A stretch of 13,234 bases of DNA from an uncultured Alistipes sp. GTDB taxonomy: Bacteria; Bacteroidota; Bacteroidia; Bacteroidales; Rikenellaceae. Below are positions 7,648-13,234 of this stretch, piece after piece. How positions within the stretch are numbered: the first letter of the stretch is position 1; every line of letters begins with the position of its first letter. The notes under the pieces were generated by a model. That model ran no database searches. It was not told the DNA's origin and saw only the letters and a program-made list of their open reading frames with translations. Location: assembly GCA_900769525.1 (NCBI GenBank), contig CAAGGY010000165.1:1-13234 (forward strand). Direction: 5' to 3'. The position numbers and the translations under genes are program-made.

Positions 7648-7732
7648 AGCAAAAATAGAATTTATAATTTTGAATCGAATATTTATTTGCCAAGTTTTGG
7701 AAGTTGGTCTAAACGACACATTAACTATCTCA

Positions 7733-7740
7733 CAAAGATA
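7733..7740 (-). promoter_or_regulatory. -7 element of the transketolase promoter
   Basis: On the minus strand 7740-7733 reads TATCTTTG, a perfect TAnnTTTG. Transcription should start near 7727-7729, about 80 nt before the chosen start codon. No good -33 TTG lies 19-21 bp upstream; instead the palindrome at 7760-7773 covers that position. Confidence 0.65.
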
Positions 7741-7759
7741 CTAAAACTTTTGCAATCAT

Positions 7760-7773
7760 AGAGATTAATCTCT
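7760..7773. promoter_or_regulatory. Perfect 14-bp palindrome AGAGATTAATCTCT, candidate operator
   Basis: The sequence is its own reverse complement with no spacer. It begins 20 bp upstream of the transketolase -7 element, so it covers the -33 region, where a dimeric regulator could block or assist the polymerase. About one perfect 14-bp palindrome is expected by chance in a window this size, so position rather than rarity is the argument. Confidence 0.35.
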
Positions 7774-7819
7774 GCTTTTTTATCGAAAAATAATTTTTGT
7801 TGCGATTTTTGCTCTCAGC

Positions 7820-7834
7820 GGCAAAATATTTGCC
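7820..7834. promoter_or_regulatory. Interrupted palindrome GGCAAA-ATA-TTTGCC, candidate operator
   Basis: Two perfect 6-bp arms flank a 3-bp centre, about 52 bp upstream of the pgk -7 element and 80 bp upstream of the transketolase one. This is a plausible place for an activator or repressor serving either gene. The regulator is unknown, and a short hairpin or chance are alternatives. Confidence 0.3.
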
Positions 7835-7886
7835 CAATCTATGTATTAATATATAGGTATGATAGCGATGATTCAAAAAAAAATCT

Positions 7887-7894
7887 TAACTTTG
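7887..7894 (+). promoter_or_regulatory. -7 element of the pgk promoter
   Basis: TAACTTTG at 7887-7894 is a perfect TAnnTTTG. Transcription should start near 7900, giving a leader of about 37 nt to the pgk ATG at 7937. I see no convincing TTG at the -33 position. The element lies downstream of the ATG at 7859, which excludes that codon as the normal pgk start. Confidence 0.65.
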
Positions 7895-7936
7895 TACCGA
7901 ATATCGCAATTTCGTAAACACAAAAAATATATCATT

Positions 7937-9199
7937 ATGTTCGCTATTGACAATTACAATTTCGCAGGTAAGCGTGCGATTATCCGTGTGGATTTCAATG
8001 TGCCTCTTAATGCTGAGGGTAAGGTTACTGACGATACTCGTATCCGTGCTGCTATCCCTACTATCAAGAAGGTGTTGGCTGGCGGTGGCTCAGTGATTCT
8101 TATGTCACACCTCGGTCGTCCTAAGAAGAACCCAGATCCAAAGTACTCATTGGAGCAGATTATCTATGCTATCGAGGAGCGTCTCGGTGTTAAGATTCTC
8201 TTTGCAGGTGACTGTATGGGCGAGAAGGCGGCTGAGATGGCTGCTAACCTCAAGCCAGGTGAGGTGATGCTCCTTGAGAACTTGCGTTTCTATGCTGAAG
8301 AGGAGGGTAAGCCTCGTGGCTTGGCTGAGGATGCTTCAGAGGAGGAGAAGAAGGAGGCTAAGAAGGCTGTTAAGGAGTCGCAGAAGGAGTTTGTGAAGCG
8401 CCTCGCTTCGTATGCTGACTGCTACATCAACGACGCATTCGGTACTGCACACCGTGCTCACGCCTCTACTGCTCTTATCGCTGACTACTTCCCTGAGGAT
8501 AAGATGTTTGGCTACGTTATGGAGAACGAGCTCCAGGCTATCGACGGTGTTATGGAGAATCCTGCACGTCCATTCTGCGCTATCATCGGTGGCTCGAAGG
8601 TATCTACAAAGATTACCATCATCGAGAAGCTCATGGAGAAGGTTGACTCTATCATCATCGGCGGTGGTATGACCTACACCTTCGCAGGTGCTGAGGGCGG
8701 CAAGGAGGGTAAATCAATCTGCGAGCCAGATATGTTCCCAGTAGCACTTGAGATTTTGAAGAAGGCCCAGGAGCGTGGTATCCAGATTCTCCGCTCACCA
8801 GATGCCCTTATCTGCGACGACTTCTCTGAGAATGCAAACACTCAGGAGGCTCCAGCAAACAATATCCCAGACGAGTGGGAGGGTGTCGACATCGCTACTG
8901 GCGGTAAGGCAAAGTTCCGTGAGCACATCCTCGGTTGCAAGACTATCCTCTGGAATGGTCCTGTAGGTGTATTCGAGATTAACAAGTTCTCTACAGGCTC
9001 ACGTGCTGTTGCTGAGGCTATTGCTGAGGCTACCGAGAAGAATGGTGCTTACTCACTCATCGGCGGTGGCGACTCTGTAGCTTGTGTCAACAAGTTCGGT
9101 TTGGCTGACAAGGTATCTTACGTGTCAACAGGTGGTGGCGCTTTGCTCGAGTATATGGAGGGTAAGGAGTTGCCAGGCGTAGCTGCTATCCGCAAGTAA
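7937..9199 (+). CDS. pgk: Phosphoglycerate kinase
   Basis: A 420-residue cytoplasmic glycolytic enzyme that transfers the acyl phosphate of 1,3-bisphosphoglycerate to ADP, giving ATP and 3-phosphoglycerate. Substrate-side motifs are RVDFNVP (17-23), SHLGRPK (57-63), LLENLRF (112-118) and NDAFGTAHRAHAS (165-177). The nucleotide-side motifs are GGGMTYTF, ILWNGPVGVFE, GGGDS (376-380) and STGGGALLEYMEG near the end. A Lys/Glu/Ala-rich insertion at about 124-150 precedes KRLASYADCYINDAF; I recall a similar one in Bacteroides Pgk. The ATG at 7937 is chosen because the family starts about 15 residues before RVDFNVP. The frame is open back to 7859, but that stretch contains the promoter. Codon choice is strongly biased (GCT, CGT, GAG, AAG, ATC), as expected for an abundant enzyme. 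Divergent from transketolase, and followed after 44 bp by pepO. Confidence 0.98.
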   Translation: MFAIDNYNFAGKRAIIRVDFNVPLNAEGKVTDDTRIRAAIPTIKKVLAGGGSVILMSHLGRPKKNPDPKYSLEQIIYAIEERLGVKILFAGDCMGEKAAEMAANLKPGEVMLLENLRFYAEEEGKPRGLAEDASEEEKKEAKKAVKESQKEFVKRLASYADCYINDAFGTAHRAHASTALIADYFPEDKMFGYVMENELQAIDGVMENPARPFCAIIGGSKVSTKITIIEKLMEKVDSIIIGGGMTYTFAGAEGGKEGKSICEPDMFPVALEILKKAQERGIQILRSPDALICDDFSENANTQEAPANNIPDEWEGVDIATGGKAKFREHILGCKTILWNGPVGVFEINKFSTGSRAVAEAIAEATEKNGAYSLIGGGDSVACVNKFGLADKVSYVSTGGGALLEYMEGKELPGVAAIRK

Positions 9200-9243
9200 T
9201 CGAGCAATAACAACGAATAAAACTCAAACGTAATAACCATAAA

Positions 9244-11265
9244 ATGAAAAAGTTAACACTTATTCTTGCAACTGCACTTATGATGACAGCTTGCGCATCT
9301 GTCGATGAGACAAAGGTTCCTGCTATCGACAAGAACAACTTCGATGAGAGCATTGCACTCAAAGACAACTTCTATCAGTGGGCTACTGGTGGTTGGCAGA
9401 AGAACAACCCCTTGAAGCCTGAGTTCTCACGCTACGGCTCTTTCGATGTTCTTCGTGAGAACAACGAGATTCGTATCAACGAGCTCTTCCAGGCTATGAC
9501 AGAGAGCAAGGCTGAGGCAGGTAGCATCGAGCAGAAGATTTCAGACCTCTATAAGATGGGCCTTGACGAGGAGCGTCTTAATAAGGAGGGTGCAGAGCCT
9601 ATTCGTGAGGCACTTAATGGCATCTTGGCAATGACTGAGCGTCAGCAGATTATCGACGCTTTGGCTCAGTTGCACACAGATGGTATCGGCGTATTCTTCG
9701 CTGCTTACCCAGCTGCTGACCTCGCTGATAGCAATATGACTATCCTCTATATGGAGCAGTCAGGCCTTGGTATGGGTAACCGTGACTACTATGTTGACCA
9801 AAAGAATGCCGACAAGAAGGCTGCATATGTTGCATACCTCGAGAAGATCTTCACTCTTGCAGGTGTTGAGGGCGATGTTAAGCAGATGGTTGAGAGCGTA
9901 GTAGCTCTTGAGGACCGCATCGCCGAGAAGCACTGGTCAAACGTGGAGTGCCGTGACATCCAGAAGGGTTACAACCCATTCACTTATGAGGATTTCAAGG
10001 CTAAGTTTGGCGTTGTAAACTGGGATAACTACTTTGCTGCTATGGGCCTTAACGAGGTAGGTAAACTCGTTGTTAGCCAGCCATCATCATTCGAGAACAT
10101 CCTCGAGGTTATCAATACAGCAGATGTTGAGGCTTTGCGTGCATACGTTGCTGCTCACTACATCGACGCTGCTGCATCATACCTCAGCGAGGAGTTTGCA
10201 CTCGCATCGTTCGAGTTCTTCGGCAAGACAATGTCTGGTACTCAGGAGATTCGCCCACGTTGGAAGCGTGCTATGGGTGTGCCTAACTCAATCCTTTCGG
10301 AGGCAGTAGGTCAGATCTACGTTGCTAAGTACTTCCCAGAGTCAGAGAAGGCTCGTGTTGAGCTTATGGTATCTAACATCCAGAAGGCATTCTCTAAGCA
10401 TATCGACAAACTCGATTGGATGAGCGACGAGACTAAGGCTAAGGCTCAGGAGAAGCTCGCTGCTTTCACCGTGAAGATTGGCTATCCTAACAAGTGGAAG
10501 GACTACTCAACACTCACAGTTGATGCTACTAAGTCATACTGGGCAAATGTTGTTGAGGCTAACCGCTGGTACACTGCCGACTCTATGGCTGAGGTAGGTA
10601 AGGCTGTTGACCGTGAGAAGTGGATGATGCCACCTCAGATGGTTAACGCTTACTATATGCCTACAACAAACGAGATCTGCTTCCCAGCAGCTATCCTTCA
10701 GCCTCCATTCTACAACCCAGATGCTGACGATGCTGTAAACTATGGTGCTATCGGTGTGGTTATCGCTCACGAGATGACTCATGGCTTCGACGACCAGGGC
10801 TCGCAGTTCGACAAGATGGGTAACATGAACGACTGGTGGAGTGCTGAGGATCGTGCAGCATTCGAGAAGAAGACTCAGGTTCTCGTTGACCAGTTCAACG
10901 CTATCGAGGTTTTGCCAGGCTTGAACGCTGATGGTAAGTTCTCTTTGGGTGAGAATATCGCTGACCAGGGTGGTTTGCGCCTTGCCTTCACAGGTCTTAC
11001 TGATTACGCTTGGGCTGAGGGTCGTCCTGAGGATATCGACGGCTTCACTGGCGAGCAGCGTTTCTACATCGGCTACGCTACTCTCTGGGCTCAGAACATT
11101 ACTGACCAGGAGAAGGAGCGCCTCACAAAGGTTGACGTTCACTCACTCGGTGTAAACCGTGTTAACGCTACTTTGCGCAACATCCAGTCATTCTACGACG
11201 CTTTCGGCATCACTGAGGGTGACGCAATGTATATGCCAGAGGCTGAGCGTGTTGTGATTTGGTAA
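9244..11265 (+). CDS. pepO: M13-family (neprilysin/PepO-type) zinc metallopeptidase, predicted lipoprotein
   Basis: A 673-residue secreted endopeptidase of the M13 family, which cleaves peptides and small proteins. The N-terminus has Lys2-Lys3, a hydrophobic stretch and a lipobox-like MTAC, so Cys17 is the probable lipidation site; Met at -3 is less usual. The M13 N-terminal domain starts near DNFYQWATGGW. The C-terminal catalytic domain has NAYYMP (Asn468, substrate backbone binding), zinc motif HEMTH (His509, Glu510, His513) and GENIADQGG with third ligand Glu570 and Asp574. The C-terminal VNATLRNIQSFYDAF is typical, and length is normal. Acidic residues Asp-Glu lie at +4/+5 after the lipid Cys. 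In Bacteroidota acidic residues here can direct lipoproteins to the cell surface, but this match is weak. There is no TAnnTTTG element or hairpin in the 44 bp after pgk, so co-transcription is likely. Codon bias is as strong as in pgk. Confidence 0.94.
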   Translation: MKKLTLILATALMMTACASVDETKVPAIDKNNFDESIALKDNFYQWATGGWQKNNPLKPEFSRYGSFDVLRENNEIRINELFQAMTESKAEAGSIEQKISDLYKMGLDEERLNKEGAEPIREALNGILAMTERQQIIDALAQLHTDGIGVFFAAYPAADLADSNMTILYMEQSGLGMGNRDYYVDQKNADKKAAYVAYLEKIFTLAGVEGDVKQMVESVVALEDRIAEKHWSNVECRDIQKGYNPFTYEDFKAKFGVVNWDNYFAAMGLNEVGKLVVSQPSSFENILEVINTADVEALRAYVAAHYIDAAASYLSEEFALASFEFFGKTMSGTQEIRPRWKRAMGVPNSILSEAVGQIYVAKYFPESEKARVELMVSNIQKAFSKHIDKLDWMSDETKAKAQEKLAAFTVKIGYPNKWKDYSTLTVDATKSYWANVVEANRWYTADSMAEVGKAVDREKWMMPPQMVNAYYMPTTNEICFPAAILQPPFYNPDADDAVNYGAIGVVIAHEMTHGFDDQGSQFDKMGNMNDWWSAEDRAAFEKKTQVLVDQFNAIEVLPGLNADGKFSLGENIADQGGLRLAFTGLTDYAWAEGRPEDIDGFTGEQRFYIGYATLWAQNITDQEKERLTKVDVHSLGVNRVNATLRNIQSFYDAFGITEGDAMYMPEAERVVIW

Positions 11266-11278
11266 TCTAATACTATAT

Positions 11279-11294
11279 GGTGGTTTTTGCCACC
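11279..11294 (+). other. Small hairpin GGTGG-TTTTTG-CCACC after pepO
   Basis: Perfect 5-bp arms with a 6-nt loop begin 14 nt after the pepO stop and just before the larger terminator hairpin. It has no T tract after it, so it is not a terminator on its own. It may protect the 3' end or be incidental. Confidence 0.3.
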
Positions 11295-11298
11295 TGAG

Positions 11299-11360
11299 AG
11301 CCATTGCCCTGAATGGAGATGTACGTAGAGTACTATCCATTCAGGGCAATAGCTTTAATA
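11299..11360 (+). terminator. Long hairpin, probable terminator of the pgk-pepO unit
   Basis: ATTGCCCTGAATGGA (11303-11317) pairs perfectly with TCCATTCAGGGCAAT (11336-11350). After one mismatch, AGC at 11299-11301 pairs with GCT at 11352-11354. The 18-nt loop contains GTAC (11321-11324) and GTAC (11330-11333), which can pair inside it. The tail TTTAATAT is only moderately T-rich, so termination efficiency is uncertain, but the stem is the strongest in the window and lies between pepO and the next promoter. Confidence 0.7.
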
Positions 11361-11429
11361 TCATATCTACGCCACCCGTTGGCTGCAAACTATCTATATA
11401 ATACTCCGCTAATTCAGAGAAAAAAACGC

Positions 11430-11437
11430 TATCTTTG
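11430..11437 (+). promoter_or_regulatory. -7 element of the patatin gene promoter
   Basis: TATCTTTG at 11430-11437 is a perfect TAnnTTTG. Transcription should start near 11442, leaving about 38 nt before the ATG at 11480. No TTG at -33 is obvious. The TTG inside this element opens the same reading frame as the gene but cannot be the normal start, since it lies upstream of the transcription start. Confidence 0.65.
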
Positions 11438-11479
11438 CACGCTATTTGCACCGAATGCGAGTCTAAATTTTCTTGGCTG

Positions 11480-12343
11480 ATGATAGATAATAGAACATAT
11501 ACTCTCACTTCTCGTTCGGGCCTTGTGCTTGAGGGAGGAGGTATGCGTGGCGTATTTACAAGTGGAGTGCTCGACAACCTAATGGATAGGGGTGTCAAGT
11601 TTCCATACGCCATAGGTGTGAGTGCTGGTGCCTGCAATGGTCTATCCTATATGTCGCATCAGAGGGGTAGAGCCAAATATAGCAATATCGATCTGTTGGA
11701 GCAATACCACTACATAGGTTTCCGCCATCTGCTCACAAAGCGAAATATTATGGACTTCGACCTACTGTTCCATAAGTTTCCAACCGAGATTATTCCCTAC
11801 GACTACAAGGCATACGCTGCAAATAGTGCTATCTATGAGATGGTGACTACCGACTGTCGGACGGGTGAGGCCTGCTATTTCCACGAGAAGGAGAGCCCTG
11901 AGCGTATAATCGACATTGTCAAGGCCTCGAGTAGCCTCCCTTATGTCACCCCAATAAGCTATGTCGATGGTCGCCCAATGCTTGATGGAGGTATTAGCGA
12001 TTCACTCCCCGTGCGTCGAGCTATGAGCTGTGGTTTCGACAACCTCTGTTTGGTGCTCACACGCAATCAAGGCTACCGCAAGCAGCGAAATAGTAGCTGG
12101 GTGCCACCTCTTGCCTATCGTAAGTATCCCGCTCTGCGAAGTGCTATCGCAAGTCGCAATGCACGCTATAATAACGATATGGAGTTTATTGAACGACTTG
12201 AGGCCGAAGGTAAGATATTGGTTCTTCGTCCCGAGCGCCCCATTGCAGTAGGCCGTATGGAGCGTGACATAAAAAAACTTGTCGATTTATACGATGAGGG
12301 CTATGCTGCCGCCTCGAAGATAGAGTTTATTAAGCACGAGTAG
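11480..12343 (+). CDS. Patatin-like phospholipase (YjjU/RssA-type), predicted cytoplasmic
   Basis: A 287-residue protein of the patatin family, serine acyl hydrolases with a Ser-Asp dyad that act on phospholipids or related esters. The oxyanion-hole motif GGGMRG is at 19-24, the nucleophile elbow GVSAGA at 46-51 with Ser48, and the second dyad residue in DGG at 169-171 (Asp169). These three elements in this order and spacing define the family. There is no signal peptide or membrane helix, so it should act in the cytoplasm or at the inner face of the membrane. The physiological substrate cannot be told from sequence. The start at 11480 is chosen because the promoter lies at 11430-11437; the frame is open further upstream with a TTG at 11435. 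Arg-rich codons such as AGG, CGA and CGC occur, unlike in pgk and pepO, suggesting lower expression. Its last 14 bp overlap the convergent symporter gene. Confidence 0.92.
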   Translation: MIDNRTYTLTSRSGLVLEGGGMRGVFTSGVLDNLMDRGVKFPYAIGVSAGACNGLSYMSHQRGRAKYSNIDLLEQYHYIGFRHLLTKRNIMDFDLLFHKFPTEIIPYDYKAYAANSAIYEMVTTDCRTGEACYFHEKESPERIIDIVKASSSLPYVTPISYVDGRPMLDGGISDSLPVRRAMSCGFDNLCLVLTRNQGYRKQRNSSWVPPLAYRKYPALRSAIASRNARYNNDMEFIERLEAEGKILVLRPERPIAVGRMERDIKKLVDLYDEGYAAASKIEFIKHE

Positions 12344-13234
12344 TGCTGCGCTCGCTCGAAAGGAGTAGTCCGCAGAACATTATCAAGGCGTTTACCACCA
12401 AAATCTCATAGCTAAACTGATATCCTCCAAGCCACTGCATAGAGTTGTTGGCCAGAATGTAGCTCAGTGTTGGAGCTAAGACTGAGAGTGTAGGTATGGC
12501 CCACGCCTTAGGCTTGCGGCGAGTGAATAGTCCGAAGCTGAATAGTCCGAGAAGTGGTCCATAGGTATAGCTCGCCATGGTAAAGATGAGTGTTATAGCT
12601 CCTGCTCCACTCCATCTGTTAAAGAGAATGATGATAAGTGTCATCGCTATGGCGATGGCAATATGCACACGTTTGCGTGTCGCAACCACCTGGTCGCTAT
12701 CCCCCTTTTTGAGAATATCTATCGTAAATGATGTGGTCAGCGCCGTAAGTGCCGAGCCTGCCGACGAGTAGGTTGAGGCCACAAGGCCAAGCAGGAAGAG
12801 TATGCCTGCAACAATAGGAAGTCCACACTCTGTTGTTACATATCCGAAGAGGTCGTCGCCACGCTCGATGCTAAGACCTCTGTTACCTATATATATATAA
12901 AGCAGGGCTCCGAGCGAGAGGAAGAGGGTGATGACAACCACCTGAATTGCTATCGAGCTTATCATTCCTCGCTGTGCATCACGCTGCGAGCGGCACGAAA
13001 GCATGGTCTGCATCATATCCTGGTCGAGACCCGTCATCGCCACCACAAGAAATATGCCTGCGATAAACTGCTTCCAGAAGTATCGTCTATCGAGAGGGTT
13101 GTCGGTGTGGAGTATCTGCGAGTAGTCGCTCGAATAGATTAGTTCCACTGCTTTGCCTAAATTAATATCTAAAGCCTTGATGACAAATGCTATACAGGTA
13201 GTGACGCTTACTACCATTAGTATTGTCTTAAGCA
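12330..13234 (-). CDS. Sodium:solute symporter (SSS family), C-terminal part, cut by window edge
   Basis: The frame is open from the right edge to a TAA at 12330-12332, giving about 300 residues, the C-terminal three fifths of a typical SSS transporter. These inner-membrane proteins couple sodium entry to solute uptake (sugars, sialic acid, amino acids and others). At least six hydrophobic segments are visible. GLDQDMMQ (codons at about 13010-13031), followed by CRSQRDAQRGM, is the SSS motif after a central helix. A Ser/Thr-rich helix, VASTYSSAGSALTALTTSF (about 12727-12783), matches the family's sodium-site helix. The Met at 13217 is internal, since codons upstream (KTIL) continue to the edge. 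Substrate cannot be assigned from this part. The 3' end overlaps the patatin gene by 14 bp, and I see no separate terminator hairpin. Confidence 0.93.
   Translation of the reverse strand, partial: LKTILMVVSVTTCIAFVIKALDINLGKAVELIYSSDYSQILHTDNPLDRRYFWKQFIAGIFLVVAMTGLDQDMMQTMLSCRSQRDAQRGMISSIAIQVVVITLFLSLGALLYIYIGNRGLSIERGDDLFGYVTTECGLPIVAGILFLLGLVASTYSSAGSALTALTTSFTIDILKKGDSDQVVATRKRVHIAIAIAMTLIIILFNRWSGAGAITLIFTMASYTYGPLLGLFSFGLFTRRKPKAWAIPTLSVLAPTLSYILANNSMQWLGGYQFSYEILVVNALIMFCGLLLSSERSTTRA

Noticed and set aside
7859..7936. An upstream start that would add 26 residues to Pgk
   Set aside because: The pgk -7 element at 7887-7894 lies inside it, and family members begin at the residue encoded at 7937.
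10534..11142. A 202-codon open frame on the minus strand inside pepO
   Set aside because: It lies wholly antisense to a gene with strong family motifs. Long antisense frames are expected from pepO's biased codon use, and no family resemblance or promoter is visible.
11435..11479. A TTG start that would add 15 residues to the patatin-like protein
   Set aside because: The TTG is part of the TATCTTTG -7 element, upstream of the expected transcription start.
1..13234. Mobile elements, CRISPR arrays, tRNA or rRNA genes, toxin-antitoxin or defence genes
   Set aside because: Reading all intergenic regions and frames showed no transposase, integrase, regularly spaced repeats, tRNA-like cloverleaf or defence domain.

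Overview
The window looks like chromosomal DNA from the phylum Bacteroidota, most likely order Bacteroidales; I would not go below order from this sequence alone. Several signs agree. The promoters carry the Bacteroidota -7 element TAnnTTTG instead of a sigma70 -10 box. Start codons lack good Shine-Dalgarno sequences and sit behind A/T-rich leaders. The division cluster runs murG-murC-ftsQ-ftsA-ftsZ with no ddl or murB. Phosphoglycerate kinase carries a charged insertion and transketolase an SDG...QEEISQG motif, both of the kind I recall from Bacteroidales. I see no mobile element, tRNA, rRNA, CRISPR array or phage gene, and no interrupted gene.

Layout. Positions 1-5335 (minus strand) hold the distal half of the division and cell wall (dcw) cluster, read murG > murC > ftsQ > ftsA > ftsZ. 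The gaps are 3, 11, 65 and 49 nt, and ftsZ is cut by the left edge after 36 codons. The 287-bp gap 5336-5622 holds a good promoter for this operon, a leader of about 120 nt with a possible 16-codon leader ORF ending in TAATG on murG, and the terminator of the upstream gene. Transketolase (5623-7647, minus) and phosphoglycerate kinase (7937-9199, plus) diverge from a 289-bp region with a -7 element for each gene and two palindromes. A zinc-metallopeptidase lipoprotein of family M13 (PepO type, 9244-11265) follows pgk after 44 bp with no visible promoter or terminator between them, then a strong hairpin terminator. A patatin-like phospholipase (11480-12343, plus) has its own promoter and converges on, overlapping by 14 bp, the 3' end of a sodium:solute symporter gene (12330-13234, minus) that runs off the right edge.

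How the genes fit together. MurG and MurC make peptidoglycan precursor, and FtsQ, FtsA and FtsZ build the divisome, so the first block is one growth-and-division operon detached from its usual upstream partners (ftsW, murD, mraY and others). Transketolase and Pgk serve the pentose phosphate pathway and glycolysis and share a divergent control region. PepO, the patatin and the symporter have no obvious functional link to these or to each other.

This is mainly an ordinary housekeeping region. I did not find a new defence, mobile or biosynthetic system. The points most worth a second look are a helical insertion of about 100 residues in FtsQ, the leader of the detached murG operon, the palindromes between tkt and pgk, and the apparent pgk-pepO transcription unit.
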